DNA from: Anaerolineaceae bacterium UBA5365
Lineage (GTDB): Bacteria > Chloroflexota > Anaerolineae > Anaerolineales > Anaerolineaceae
Direction of reading: 5' to 3'
DNA length: 33,030 bases
Assembly: GCA_002407905.1 (NCBI GenBank)
Contig: DHPL01000005.1
Coordinates: 4,743 to 37,772 of the forward strand
In this document: one piece after another, positions 15,740 through 23,397 of the stretch
Position numbering within the stretch: position 1 is the stretch's first letter
Layout of the letters: every line of letters begins with the position of its first letter
Translations under genes and position numbers: made by a program
Notes under the pieces: model-generated
What the model saw: the letters and a program-made list of their open reading frames with translations, nothing else
Told to the model about the DNA's origin: nothing
The model's database searches: none

Positions 15740-16666
15740 ATGCTAATCAGAGGCGTTCTGCCCCCCGTGATCACACCCTTCACCGCCGATGGCGACCTGG
15801 ACCAATCTGCCTTCACCAATAACATCCAGCGCTGGAACAATACGCGCCTGGCTGGCCTGCTGGTCAACGGCTCCAACAGCGAGGCCGCCTACCTCAACTG
15901 GGAGGAGCGCCTGCAGCTGGTCAAACTGGCTTCCAAGTACCTGACAGCCGGCCGCCATCTGATGGCCGGTACGGGCTGCGAATCGCTACGGGAGACCACG
16001 CGTTTCACCCAAGCCTGCGCCGATGCCGGAGCCCAAAGCGCCCTGGTGCTCACGCCCTCCTATTATGGCGGGGCGATGACCAGCACGGCCCTCATCCGCT
16101 TCTTCACCTCCCTGGCCGATGCCAGCCCGATCCCGATCCTGATCTACAACGTGCCCAAGTTCACCCATGTGAACATCAAGGCCGATGCTGTGGCTGAACT
16201 CTCAAAGCACCCCAATATTGCCGGCATGAAAGACAGCACCGGCGATATTCCCCAACTGGTCAGCTTCCTGAACGTGGCTGATCCCAACTTTCAGATCCTG
16301 GTAGGCACGGCCAGCGCCTGGTTCCCGGCGCTTTGCCTAGGTGTGCAAGGGGCGATCATGGCCCTGGCGAACTGCCTGCCGGACGCCTGCGCCAGGGTCC
16401 AGGAACTCTACGAAGCAGGTGAAAACGCGAAAGCCCAGGCGCTCTACCAGGTGCTCTTCCCGGTCAACACCGCCGTCACCGGAACTTATGGTGTGCCCGG
16501 GCTCAAGGCTGCCTGCGATATGGAAGGTTTCCATGGCGGGCATGTGCGTTCCCCGCTATTGGATAGCAGCCCAGAGGATAGAGATAAAATCGCCGGAATC
16601 CTGCAAACCGCCCATGACAAAATGGCTTCGCTGGGGGTCCAAAAACTCAGATTTTCAGGGGTCTAA
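15740..16666 (+). CDS. DapA-family aldolase, 4-hydroxy-2-oxoglutarate aldolase-like
   Basis: A 308-residue TIM-barrel lyase of the N-acetylneuraminate lyase/DHDPS superfamily. Schiff-base Lys164 sits in GMKDSTGD and the proton-relay Tyr136 in YNVP; the substrate loop reads NGSNSEAAYLNWEER. The segments LVLTPSYYGGAM, TGTYGVPGLKAACD and GFHGGHVRSPL are closer to HOGA1-type 4-hydroxy-2-oxoglutarate aldolase than to DapA proper, so pyruvate-plus-aldehyde chemistry on a 2-oxo acid is likely, but the exact substrate is open. Its last codons overlap the end of the convergent Nudix gene by 4 bases. Confidence 0.88.
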   Translation: MLIRGVLPPVITPFTADGDLDQSAFTNNIQRWNNTRLAGLLVNGSNSEAAYLNWEERLQLVKLASKYLTAGRHLMAGTGCESLRETTRFTQACADAGAQSALVLTPSYYGGAMTSTALIRFFTSLADASPIPILIYNVPKFTHVNIKADAVAELSKHPNIAGMKDSTGDIPQLVSFLNVADPNFQILVGTASAWFPALCLGVQGAIMALANCLPDACARVQELYEAGENAKAQALYQVLFPVNTAVTGTYGVPGLKAACDMEGFHGGHVRSPLLDSSPEDRDKIAGILQTAHDKMASLGVQKLRFSGV

Positions 16667-17154
16667 TTCACGTCGCCCAGGTAAACCGGGCTTTGGGCAG
16701 CTGCCTCGAGATCGGTCAGAATCTTGCGCATCACATGCGGGTAGAAATTAAGCGCTTCCAAGTGGCTGGGGTCTGCCCAAACCACATCCTGCTGAGCCGG
16801 GTCCGGACGGTGGCCGCTGCCAAGGTCCAGCTTCCCCTTGATCTTACACAGGAAGTAGAACTCCACCTTGTGCAAAGGCATGTCCGGGTGGTAAGGGGCA
16901 TGGTTGGCACTGATATAGTCGCGCACGTAAACTAGATCGCCCACTTTCACGCGGGCGCCAAGCTCCTCCAGACACTCCCGTTTGAGGGCCTGTACCAGTG
17001 TTTCGCCTTTTTTCTGCCCCCCGCCGGGCAGAGCCGCAAACGCGCCTTGGGTGTCCTGTTTGCGAATCACCAACAGTTTGCCATCCCTGTAAATGATGGC
17101 TTTGACCGCATTGCGGATGCGTTTCCTGGCTTTAAGTTTCCCGTCTTTTGGCAT
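16663..17154 (-). CDS. Nudix hydrolase
   Basis: A 163-residue protein with a complete Nudix box: GGQKKGE, seven residues, then RECLEELGA, fitting GX5EX7REUXEEXGU exactly (about residues 46-68). It would hydrolyse a nucleoside diphosphate linked to another moiety, using Mg2+ held by the REXXEE glutamates. A basic N-terminus (KDGKLKARKRIR) precedes the first strand. There is no Shine-Dalgarno before ATG 17154; an extended -10 lies only 9 bases upstream, so a leaderless or near-leaderless mRNA is likely. Substrate unknown. Confidence 0.92.
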   Translation of the reverse strand: MPKDGKLKARKRIRNAVKAIIYRDGKLLVIRKQDTQGAFAALPGGGQKKGETLVQALKRECLEELGARVKVGDLVYVRDYISANHAPYHPDMPLHKVEFYFLCKIKGKLDLGSGHRPDPAQQDVVWADPSHLEALNFYPHVMRKILTDLEAAAQSPVYLGDVN

Positions 17155-17163
17155 AGCAAAGCG

Positions 17164-17172
17164 ATTCTAACA
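17164..17172 (-). promoter_or_regulatory. Extended -10 promoter of the Nudix gene
   Basis: On the minus strand TGTTAGAAT (17172-17164) is an extended -10. Its end lies 9 bases before the start codon, so transcription should begin about 2-3 bases before ATG. No -35 is seen, which is common with an extended -10. Confidence 0.45.
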
Positions 17173-17197
17173 GAATAAACCGCCAGCCTGGCAGGCG

Positions 17198-17229
17198 AAA
17201 AGCAAAAGGGCCAGCAAACATGCTGGCCC
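17198..17229 (-). terminator. Rho-independent terminator of the sigma/anti-sigma unit
   Basis: GGGCCAGCA (17208-17216) and TGCTGGCCC (17221-17229) form a perfect 9-base-pair stem with a 4-base loop. On the minus strand it is followed by TTTTGCTTTT, and it lies 19 bases past the stop of the anti-sigma-like gene. Confidence 0.85.
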
Positions 17230-17248
17230 CAGAACCTGGAAATATATT

Positions 17249-19045
17249 TTATGGCTGCATACTCTCGGCAATTTGCAGCACCGCGGCATGGTCATATTCC
17301 CGGTCGCCAAGAATACGCATGCTGTACATCGTCCCCGCGTTGAACCAATACAGGTCCAGGCGGCAAAAGTTCACGCCCTCCAACCCGGCCATCGGGCTGC
17401 AGATACTGCGGATGAGGGCTGCCTCTCCCCATACGGTGGCTGGTTCAAAACCTCCCCATCCTTCGATTTCAGCCAAACTCAGTTCCTCCGAGGCCGCTAC
17501 CTGCTCGATCTGCAAACTGCTGATCTGCTCATACCCGCTAACAGGCCCCAGGAAAACCGTCCGCAGTTTTAAGGCACGCGGTTCCGGCAAAGTCGGGTCC
17601 TCCTCCTTGCCCATGTAGGCAAAATTGAAGTCTGCGAGCATCCGCGAGGGCATCGGCATCGGCTTTCCGATCAAGGCTTCAGCCTCCTTGGGGCTGTAAA
17701 ACCGCTCGGGGTCGAAACCTGGTTCCGGCAGGGGCTCGCCATTGATTTGTGCCGCAAAGGAGCGCAAATCGGCTTGGGTGATGAAGGAATCAGCATAGCT
17801 ATCAAAGTAACTCCCCAGACCAAAAATGCCGTAACTGATGCCATCCTTGGTCCAGGCAAGGCCATGGCCCACGTAATAATGAGGTTCAGGGCAGAGCAAG
17901 GCCCCTTCTGCCCGGTTGTCGAAGTACTTCGCAGCCGCACCAGGCAGCTGCCAATCCACGGTGCTTACAGCCCTGCTGAGGCTTTGCCCGTCAATCATGG
18001 TATGCATATCCGCAAAGAGCGCTGCCGGCAATGCCCCGGGCATTTGGGCGATGAAGAATGCTTTATCATCAGTAGGCCCCCAGTTGTAATAGGCGCATAC
18101 AGCACCGGTGGCGGGTTCGTATTGGGTCTTGCTCAGGTAGAAACCCTGGGGCAAGTCCTGCGGCAGGCGCAGCGTAAACCCGTGCGCCGCGGACAGCTCC
18201 TGGATGGAACGCGCGGTTTCAGGATGCGGCGGCCAGCTCTCCACCTGGGTAAGCGTTGCTGCCAGCAAGATCAGTTCATCCCGGCTAATCTGAAGAGGTT
18301 CGTAAACTTTACCTGCTGCCGCTGTGAGGCTCAGGCGCAGATCGTTCGTCTCCCATCGCAGGCTGTGCTGCCTGGCATCCGCCTCCCAAACCTGTCCGTC
18401 CTCAGATGGCCACCAGGCCCCCTGAACATACTCTGCCGGCAAATTCCCCACATTTACCTGATGGATGCTCGCATCCTCACCCACCAGCCAGGGTTTGAGC
18501 GTTTGGTCATCACGGGGGCTTTCCTGCAGGATCAGGCTGCCGCCATCGGCCCTATAGATCAAAATGGCCGTATCATCCTGGAAAGTAGCGCCGGCAAAGC
18601 TCAGGCCCTCCGGCAGGGGTTCAAAGCTTAGAAGCTTAAATCCCAGCTTGTCCTCTACCTCGGGTACGCTGCAGCGCGGGTCAAAAATGGTTCCGCAGCC
18701 CACCGGCTGGGCGGTAGGAAGCGGCGCGATTGTGCTGATCGCTGATGGTTCAAGCGGCACCAGGGCCTGCACAGGCGCCTGCTGTACAGGTTGGGGGGCC
18801 TTGTTAAAAAAGCCCAGCACCTCCTGGGCCAAAGCCTTTCCCGCCGGAGTGATGGCCACAAAAAGCACCAGGGCGATAAAGCCCAATGCAGCGGCGGTCA
18901 GCGCGCGGTTCAGGCCAGGGTTCGCAAAACCACGGCGGTCTTCCGGCAGGCGGGCTGCGATGCGCGGCCAAAGCCGGGCATCATGGGTCCATTCCTGAGC
19001 ATCAGCGCTTTGCGCCAGATACTGGGATATTTTTTCCTTATTCAT
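17249..19045 (-). CDS. Probable anti-sigma factor, single-pass membrane protein with three DUF4367-like repeats
   Basis: The start is taken at ATG 19045, since AGAAAGGAAC lies just before it and it overlaps the sigma stop by 8 bases. The 598-residue product has a short cytoplasmic N-terminus (about 1-46), one helix (about 47-66, ALTAAALGFIALVLFVAITP), a Pro/Gln linker and a large extracytoplasmic part. That part looks like three repeats, starting near residues 130 (VEDKLGFKLLSFEPLPEGL), 280 (LSAAHGFTLRLPQDLPQGF) and 450 (SPKEAEALIGKPMPMPSRML), each ending with a Trp-rich strand and an 'eell-iAeSl' helix. This matches DUF4367 architecture. The N-terminus is expected to bind the ECF sigma encoded upstream; the ligand is unknown. 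Confidence 0.72.
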   Translation of the reverse strand: MNKEKISQYLAQSADAQEWTHDARLWPRIAARLPEDRRGFANPGLNRALTAAALGFIALVLFVAITPAGKALAQEVLGFFNKAPQPVQQAPVQALVPLEPSAISTIAPLPTAQPVGCGTIFDPRCSVPEVEDKLGFKLLSFEPLPEGLSFAGATFQDDTAILIYRADGGSLILQESPRDDQTLKPWLVGEDASIHQVNVGNLPAEYVQGAWWPSEDGQVWEADARQHSLRWETNDLRLSLTAAAGKVYEPLQISRDELILLAATLTQVESWPPHPETARSIQELSAAHGFTLRLPQDLPQGFYLSKTQYEPATGAVCAYYNWGPTDDKAFFIAQMPGALPAALFADMHTMIDGQSLSRAVSTVDWQLPGAAAKYFDNRAEGALLCPEPHYYVGHGLAWTKDGISYGIFGLGSYFDSYADSFITQADLRSFAAQINGEPLPEPGFDPERFYSPKEAEALIGKPMPMPSRMLADFNFAYMGKEEDPTLPEPRALKLRTVFLGPVSGYEQISSLQIEQVAASEELSLAEIEGWGGFEPATVWGEAALIRSICSPMAGLEGVNFCRLDLYWFNAGTMYSMRILGDREYDHAAVLQIAESMQP

Positions 19046-19604
19046 CTTTAAGTTCCTTTCTAAACTCTCGCTCATTCGGCGCCAGGGCCAGGCGTAATTG
19101 CTGGCGGGCAGTTCGCAGCCACCACTTGACCGTACTGAGCGGCTTATCCAGGCGCCGGGCGGTTTCCTTTTCGCCCAGGCCCAGAAAGTAACGCGCTACC
19201 AATGCGGCCCGGTGCTCGGGCTGCAGCCGGCCAATGGCCTCGTGCAGTTCTTCCATGCTTTGGGCACGCTCCAGGCTGGCTTCCAGCGCCGGACCAGGCG
19301 CGGGCAGCGCTTCCACCCATTCCTCACCAAAAGCGGTTTGGCGCTGTTCTTTGCGGTAGAGGTCCAGCGATTGGTTGACCACAATGCGGTAAAACCAGGG
19401 GCCAAAAGGAGCGTCCTCCCTGAGCTGCCTCACTTTTTGAAATGCCTTCAAAAAGGCCTGGGATACAGCATCTTCAGCCAACGCCTGGTCGCGCAGGATC
19501 AGCCAGGAGGCTTGCAAAGCCCTTGCCTGGTGTTTCTGCACCAGGTACTCCAGGCCGCTGGCGTCCCCCTGGCGTATGCGTTGGATTGCGATCGTTTCGT
19601 CCAT
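19038..19604 (-). CDS. ECF-type RNA polymerase sigma factor
   Basis: A 188-residue protein with region 2 (LRDQALAEDAVSQAFLKAFQ, then APFGPWFYRIVVNQSLDLYR) and region 4 (LQPEHRAALVARYFLGLGEK and the recognition helix DKPLSTVKWWLRTARQQL). It has no region 1.1 or 3, as expected for ECF sigmas. AAGGAGACT precedes ATG 19604. The next gene on the same strand overlaps its stop by 8 bases and encodes a single-pass membrane protein, so sigma and anti-sigma are co-translated. An inverted repeat lies in its leader. Confidence 0.93.
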   Translation of the reverse strand: MDETIAIQRIRQGDASGLEYLVQKHQARALQASWLILRDQALAEDAVSQAFLKAFQKVRQLREDAPFGPWFYRIVVNQSLDLYRKEQRQTAFGEEWVEALPAPGPALEASLERAQSMEELHEAIGRLQPEHRAALVARYFLGLGEKETARRLDKPLSTVKWWLRTARQQLRLALAPNEREFRKELKDE

Positions 19605-19619
19605 AGTCTCCTTACTGAG

Positions 19620-19668
19620 ATATCTCTATTAACTCTACGAACGAAAGCCCGAAAGGAGAGTTAGATAT
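19620..19668. repeat. Long imperfect inverted repeat upstream of the sigma gene
   Basis: ATATCT (19620-19625) and AACTCT (19631-19636) are complementary to AGAGTT (19657-19662) and AGATAT (19663-19668), giving 12 paired bases with a 5-base interruption on one arm and a 20-base loop. It lies 16-64 bases before the sigma start, so it would be in the leader RNA or act as a DNA-binding site. Confidence 0.45.
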
Positions 19669-19762
19669 AAACAGGACGCTTCAAGGAGCCATTTTGGTCC
19701 GGCATTCGCATTTTGTACAAGGAAGTTGGGCAAACTAGGCCTGGACGCGCTTTCGCGCTCGC

Positions 19763-19768
19763 TATAAT
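19763..19768 (+). promoter_or_regulatory. TATAAT promoter element directly before the peroxiredoxin-like selenoprotein gene
   Basis: A perfect TATAAT ends 6 bases before ATG 19775, so the expected transcription start is at or next to the A of the ATG. TGGACG (19742-19747) is a weak -35 with 15-base spacing. No Shine-Dalgarno is present. This suggests a leaderless mRNA. Confidence 0.45.
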
Positions 19769-19774
19769 GAGTTC

Positions 19775-20248
19775 ATGCCCAAGGCCGCCCTGAATACCGC
19801 CGCCCCAAACTTTGAATTGGAAGACCTGAACGGCAGGCTCTTCAAGCTTTCAGACCATCGCGGCCAAAAGCTGCTCCTGGTTCTAAACCGCGGGTTTACC
19901 TGACCCTTCTGCCGGAAACACATGGCGCAGTTGCGCGATGGCTACCCGGAATTTGAAAAGCGCGGAACGCGCATCGTGGTAATCGGGCCGGAGGATGCTG
20001 ATGCATTTCAGCGTTACTGGGCTGAGCAGAATTTCCCTTTCACGGGCCTGCCGGACCCAAAGCACAGCGTTCTAAAGTTATACGGTCAGCAGGTGAATTT
20101 GTTCAAATTCGGGCGGATGCCAGCCCAGATGCTCATTGATGAAGCGGGCGTTCTGCGCTATGTGCATTACGGGCACGCGATGACTGACATTCCCGATAAT
20201 GCTGAAGTGCTGGCACTCATCGATGCGTTAAATCCTAAATCAGCTTAA
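19775..20248 (+). CDS. Peroxiredoxin-like (AhpC/TSA) oxidoreductase, candidate selenoprotein with in-frame TGA
   Basis: Read with TGA (19901-19903) as selenocysteine, the frame gives a complete 157-residue thioredoxin-fold protein. N-terminal APNFELEDLNGRLFKLSDHR is the usual first part; the active site reads NRGFT-U43-PFC46-RKHMAQL, with the peroxidatic position encoded by TGA and a second Cys three residues on. IVVIGPEDADAFQRYW, then LPDPKHSVLKLYG and the strand AQMLIDEAGVLRYVHYGH complete the fold. In relatives U43 is Cys. A nearby hairpin fits a bacterial SECIS. Conventional calling would start at ATG 19922 and lose the active site. It is divergent from the ECF sigma gene. A TGC/TGT-to-TGA mutation is the rival explanation, less likely with an otherwise intact frame. 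Confidence 0.82.
19912..19949 (+). promoter_or_regulatory. Candidate bacterial SECIS hairpin
   Basis: Downstream of the TGA, GCGC (19925-19928) and GCGC (19933-19936) enclose loop AGTT (19929-19932). The stem extends past a G/G mismatch by CAT (19921-19923) with ATG (19938-19940), then a symmetrical 5x5 internal loop and CCGG (19912-19915) with CCGG (19946-19949). The loop starts 25 bases after the TGA and has a G in its first two positions, both within the published bacterial SECIS rules (loop 16-37 bases away). Confidence 0.65.
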
Positions 20249-20274
20249 ACACTCAGTCAATGTAAATTAAAACA

Positions 20275-20306
20275 GCCTGCATTCGCACGGCAGGCACCTT
20301 TTGTAT
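20275..20306 (+). terminator. Rho-independent terminator of the selenoprotein gene
   Basis: GCCTGC (20275-20280) pairs with GCAGGC (20290-20295), then ACC and TTTTGTATT. It begins 26 bases after the stop, so the gene is probably monocistronic. Confidence 0.6.
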
Positions 20307-20372
20307 TATAGATTAGCGGTATGAAACTCAGGGTGTTGGGGTCTGCCCGCCGGGCAGGATTAGCGGCGGCCC

Positions 20373-20984
20373 TCAGGGGCGCTGAATGCTGGCAAAACCC
20401 AGGCCTTCAGATATCCGGATCACCTCCCGCGCGGCTTCCATGCACAAAGCAGGGTCCTCACCGGGGATGACCATGATCTGGTAGCGCGTGTCATCCCAGT
20501 AGAAGGAAACCAGGGTCCACTCGCCTGTAGCCGCTACCGACCAGCGCTGGACCTGAAAGCGGGTACTGCCGATGGTTTCTGTTTCTTCTTTGACCGACCA
20601 GCTTGAAGGCGCACCGCGGCCCAGGTCCTGGCGGATCTGACAGCCGGCCAGGTTTTTATGCACCAGCACACGCGCGTAATCGTTCTCTGGATTGGCCTCG
20701 CTTACCCATAAGTTTGAATCGTAGGTCAGCCAATACGGGTCGTGGTCATTCAAGCCCACCCTGGCGGATAAGTTGATCGGCTGCAGGGGTTCGGTGGGCA
20801 GGGGCAGAGGCGTTGGCAGATCAGTTGGCGCTGGCAAGGCTGTGGTGGGCGTAGGAGCAAGTTCGGTAGGCACCAGGCTCGGCGCGAACGTAGCCGTTGG
20901 CATGGGAACCACGGGCTCAGGCGCTTTGCGCAGACAGGCACTCAAGCTCAAACCAATCAGCACTAAGATGATGCTCTTCTTCAT
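20373..20984 (-). CDS. Lipoprotein of unknown function with Thr/Pro-rich linker
   Basis: A 203-residue protein with a lipoprotein signal (MKKSIILVLIGLSLSAC, Cys17) and then a low-complexity linker of PT/PA repeats (about residues 20-68) that spaces a globular domain from the membrane. The domain starts near VGLNDHDPYWLTYDSNLWV and contains two Cys (QIRQDLGRG region and DPALCMEA). I do not recognise the domain. AGGAGG lies 8 bases before ATG 20984, and it follows the next gene on its strand by about 10 bases. Such linkers are common in Anaerolineae lipoproteins. Confidence 0.8.
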   Translation of the reverse strand: MKKSIILVLIGLSLSACLRKAPEPVVPMPTATFAPSLVPTELAPTPTTALPAPTDLPTPLPLPTEPLQPINLSARVGLNDHDPYWLTYDSNLWVSEANPENDYARVLVHKNLAGCQIRQDLGRGAPSSWSVKEETETIGSTRFQVQRWSVAATGEWTLVSFYWDDTRYQIMVIPGEDPALCMEAAREVIRISEGLGFASIQRP

Positions 20985-20994
20985 TGCTTGCCTC

Positions 20995-21468
20995 CTATTT
21001 CACCCCCAGGTCAGCCCGGGCCAGGCCAATGATGCTTTCGCGGGTTTTGAGCGCGGCGTTGTAATCCGCTTCCAGCCTGTCCGGGTAATCCCGCGGTGAG
21101 CTGCCGCTCTGCCAATTGGCCAAAAATGCCTGCAAACTGGCGTACGCGGGGGCCGAGATCACAAATGCGCCATTCGTCAGCGCGAACTCCAGCTTGGAAC
21201 GCCCGCGCTCGTAACTTTCCAGGAGGCGGCTGATCTCATCGCTCGAAACAAGCGGTTCATCGCCTTCACCGATTGCCCTGTCGTAATACGCGATCAGGTC
21301 TGAAAGCCCTTCAACAATGCGCGTATATGCCTCAGCCTTACGCTCCCACCACCGTTCCGAGCTAAAGCGCCCGAGGCGGGCATTGTACAGGCTTACTGCC
21401 ACGCTCACCATCGAGGCCACAAAGGCCAGGCCGGCCACCACAAGCGCGATGATGTTGTCCTGATCCAT
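20995..21468 (-). CDS. Small N-terminally anchored membrane protein of unknown function
   Basis: About 157 residues. One hydrophobic helix (about residues 6-27, IIALVVAGLAFVASMVSVAV) is followed by a mostly helical, charged cytoplasmic or coiled-coil-like part (RWWERKAEAYTRIVEGLSDL, and YERGRSKLEFAL). ATG 21468 is favoured over GTG 21471; GGGGAGGGAG precedes it. It is between the branching-enzyme-like gene (18-base gap) and the lipoprotein gene, so the three form a likely operon. No function can be assigned. Confidence 0.65.
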   Translation of the reverse strand: MDQDNIIALVVAGLAFVASMVSVAVSLYNARLGRFSSERWWERKAEAYTRIVEGLSDLIAYYDRAIGEGDEPLVSSDEISRLLESYERGRSKLEFALTNGAFVISAPAYASLQAFLANWQSGSSPRDYPDRLEADYNAALKTRESIIGLARADLGVK

Positions 21469-21489
21469 CACTCCCTCCCCTGATCAACC

Positions 21490-23289
21490 TTAATCCTCGC
21501 GGTCTTTACTGAAGACCAGCATGGTATAGGGCCCAATATTGAAGGAGCCATGATGGCTAAGGCCATCTTTGCCGCCTTCGAAACCCTCGATATCACCCGT
21601 CATGAAATTGGAAAAGTCGTCATTATAGATGTTCGAATCGCTGTTGAAGCGCAGCTTCCATATGCCGGCATCCGGCAGGCCGATGACGTAATCGGTCTTG
21701 GGCGCGGCGCCGAAATTCAGCACAACGATCACGTCGTCGCCCGGACCGTGCTGGTCAAAGCGCTGAAAGGCAATCAGGTCGTTGGCGTCGTTAGTGTGGA
21801 AAAAGTTGGTAAACTGCCCTTGCAAGCCGCGCGTATTCCCCTGGAGGTTGCGGCGCAGGGCAACTAGGTCGCGGTACAGGCGCACAATGCCATGGAACTC
21901 CGTATTGAGATGCCAGTCCAAGGGCACGTCATCCCGGAACCAAAGGCCTTCAATAAATTCCTGCCCCTGGAAGAGCATCGGAATACCCGGGGAGGTGAAA
22001 ACCAGGCCGGCTGCCAGGGTGGAGCGCTTGCGGGCGTACCAGCCTTTGGGGTCGTCCGGGTCGATGGCTTGCGGCAGACGGGTCTTTCCGTTAGCCACCT
22101 CGTCGTGGCTTTCGGAATAGATCACCCGGCGAAATGCATCGCTATCGTAACTATGCAGAATGGCATCCCGCAGGGCATCCATGGAGCGCCACTCGTCCTG
22201 TACCTGGGTAACCGCCTTGCGCACCGGGTGCACAAAATTGCCGTCCCATTGCGCGTGAAATCCAGCTCCCCCTTCCAGGTCGCTTTGTGTAATCGCCGGC
22301 AGGGAATGCAGGTCCTCAGCAATGGTGATCACCCTGGGGAAACGCTGGCGGATCTCGGAATTAATTTTGCGCATCAGGCTCCAGCCATCTTTCAGGCTGC
22401 TGGCTTCGCTGCCGTCAACGGAGCGGATGTAGGCGGTCATATCCGCGCGCAGACCATCGATGTGGTATTCCTCCAGCCACATGATCACATTATCACGGAT
22501 AAAACTGCGCACTTCTTCCCGCCCGTAGTCGGGCCGGGTAGCGCCCCAGGGGGTTTCGGCGCGCCAGTCATTGTAGAAATAGATGCCGCCCTTGCCGCCC
22601 TGGTTCCATCCATCGAATTGCCAGAGGTTGAGGTCGCTGGGGCCAAAATGGTTGTAGACCACATCCTGGATCACGCCCAGGCCAGCCTTATGGGCCGCGC
22701 GCACAAAGGCCTTGTACGCGTCTGGCCCGCCATAAGTGCTTTCAACCGCAAAGATATCAGCAGGGTTATACCCCCAGGAGAAATCACCGGCAAACTCGGC
22801 CACGGGCATGACCTGGATCACGTTCACACCCAAGTGTTTCAGGTGGCCAAACTTTTCCTCCGCGTCGCTAAACTCGCCGGCCTTGCCGTCCCCTTCAGTA
22901 AAAAAGGAACCCACATGCATCTCGTAGATCACCAGTTCATTAAAGGGGGGCAGCGTGAAATCATCGCCTTGCCAATCGAAGGCAGCCGGGTCGTAGATCA
23001 CTGAATTGCCGCTGCTGTTGGTTACCTGGCGGGCGTAGGGGTCGCGCCGGTAAAGTCGCTGCTCGCCGTTGATGATCAGGTATTGGTACTCCTGCCCTGC
23101 TTTAGCGCCAGGGATGTTGATATACCAGTAACCGTTGGCTTCATGCTCCAGCGGATGAGCATCATCGCTCCAGGCGTTAAACTCGCCCCTTAAAAAGACC
23201 TGATCAGCATTGGGTGCCCAAACGCGAAAAGCTACACCCTCCGGGTGCACGATGGCGCCCATGCCGTTATATGGATTGGTTTCTGTCAT
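21490..23289 (-). CDS. GH13 alpha-glucan enzyme with N-terminal CBM48, branching-enzyme-like (GlgB-type)
   Basis: A 599-residue protein. The N-terminal CBM48/E-set domain begins at residue 15 (FRVWAPNADQVFLRGEFNAW) and the GH13 barrel near residue 120 (ELVIYEMHVGSF). Catalytic residues are in place: nucleophile Asp283 in GLRADMTAYI, acid/base Glu325 in IAEDLHS and transition-state Asp396 in SHDEV. The region DVVYNHFGPSDLN is conserved region I. The overall order and SHDEVANGK resemble glycogen branching enzymes or maltooligosyltrehalose hydrolases. It acts on intracellular alpha-glucan. CGGAGGAAG precedes ATG 23289, behind an extended -10. No other glycogen gene is adjacent. Confidence 0.87.
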   Translation of the reverse strand: MTETNPYNGMGAIVHPEGVAFRVWAPNADQVFLRGEFNAWSDDAHPLEHEANGYWYINIPGAKAGQEYQYLIINGEQRLYRRDPYARQVTNSSGNSVIYDPAAFDWQGDDFTLPPFNELVIYEMHVGSFFTEGDGKAGEFSDAEEKFGHLKHLGVNVIQVMPVAEFAGDFSWGYNPADIFAVESTYGGPDAYKAFVRAAHKAGLGVIQDVVYNHFGPSDLNLWQFDGWNQGGKGGIYFYNDWRAETPWGATRPDYGREEVRSFIRDNVIMWLEEYHIDGLRADMTAYIRSVDGSEASSLKDGWSLMRKINSEIRQRFPRVITIAEDLHSLPAITQSDLEGGAGFHAQWDGNFVHPVRKAVTQVQDEWRSMDALRDAILHSYDSDAFRRVIYSESHDEVANGKTRLPQAIDPDDPKGWYARKRSTLAAGLVFTSPGIPMLFQGQEFIEGLWFRDDVPLDWHLNTEFHGIVRLYRDLVALRRNLQGNTRGLQGQFTNFFHTNDANDLIAFQRFDQHGPGDDVIVVLNFGAAPKTDYVIGLPDAGIWKLRFNSDSNIYNDDFSNFMTGDIEGFEGGKDGLSHHGSFNIGPYTMLVFSKDRED

Positions 23290-23314
23290 TCTTCCTCCGT
23301 TAATAAGCCAGTTA

Positions 23315-23323
23315 ATTATAGCA
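23315..23323 (-). promoter_or_regulatory. Extended -10 promoter for the GH13 operon
   Basis: On the minus strand TGCTATAAT (23323-23315) is a perfect extended -10, 25 bases before ATG 23289 with an intervening CGGAGGAAG. No clear -35 is visible. Confidence 0.6.
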
Positions 23324-23397
23324 AGCGGCCCCTCCGAGGCTGTGAGGGTATGAGGTTTGCAGATTAAATACTTGGTGATACCAGGTCAAAAACTGGG

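Noticed and set aside
19901..19903. TGA as Trp or general stop-codon reassignment
   Set aside because: TGA ends many intact genes in the window (for example at 6676-6678, 11160-11162 and 32425-32427), and Trp is encoded by TGG throughout, so a code change is excluded.
19922..20248. Shorter 108-residue gene starting at ATG 19922
   Set aside because: It would begin inside the thioredoxin fold and lack the N-terminal strands and active site, while the same frame extends upstream with homology to ATG 19775.
20343..20357. Perfect hairpin CTGCCC-GCC-GGGCAG beyond the lipoprotein stop
   Set aside because: A perfect 6-bp stem, but no T-run on the minus strand, so it is not called as a terminator.
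21892..23004. 370-codon + strand frame opposite the GH13 gene
   Set aside because: Antisense shadow of a GH13 gene with all catalytic motifs; no recognisable domain on the + strand.
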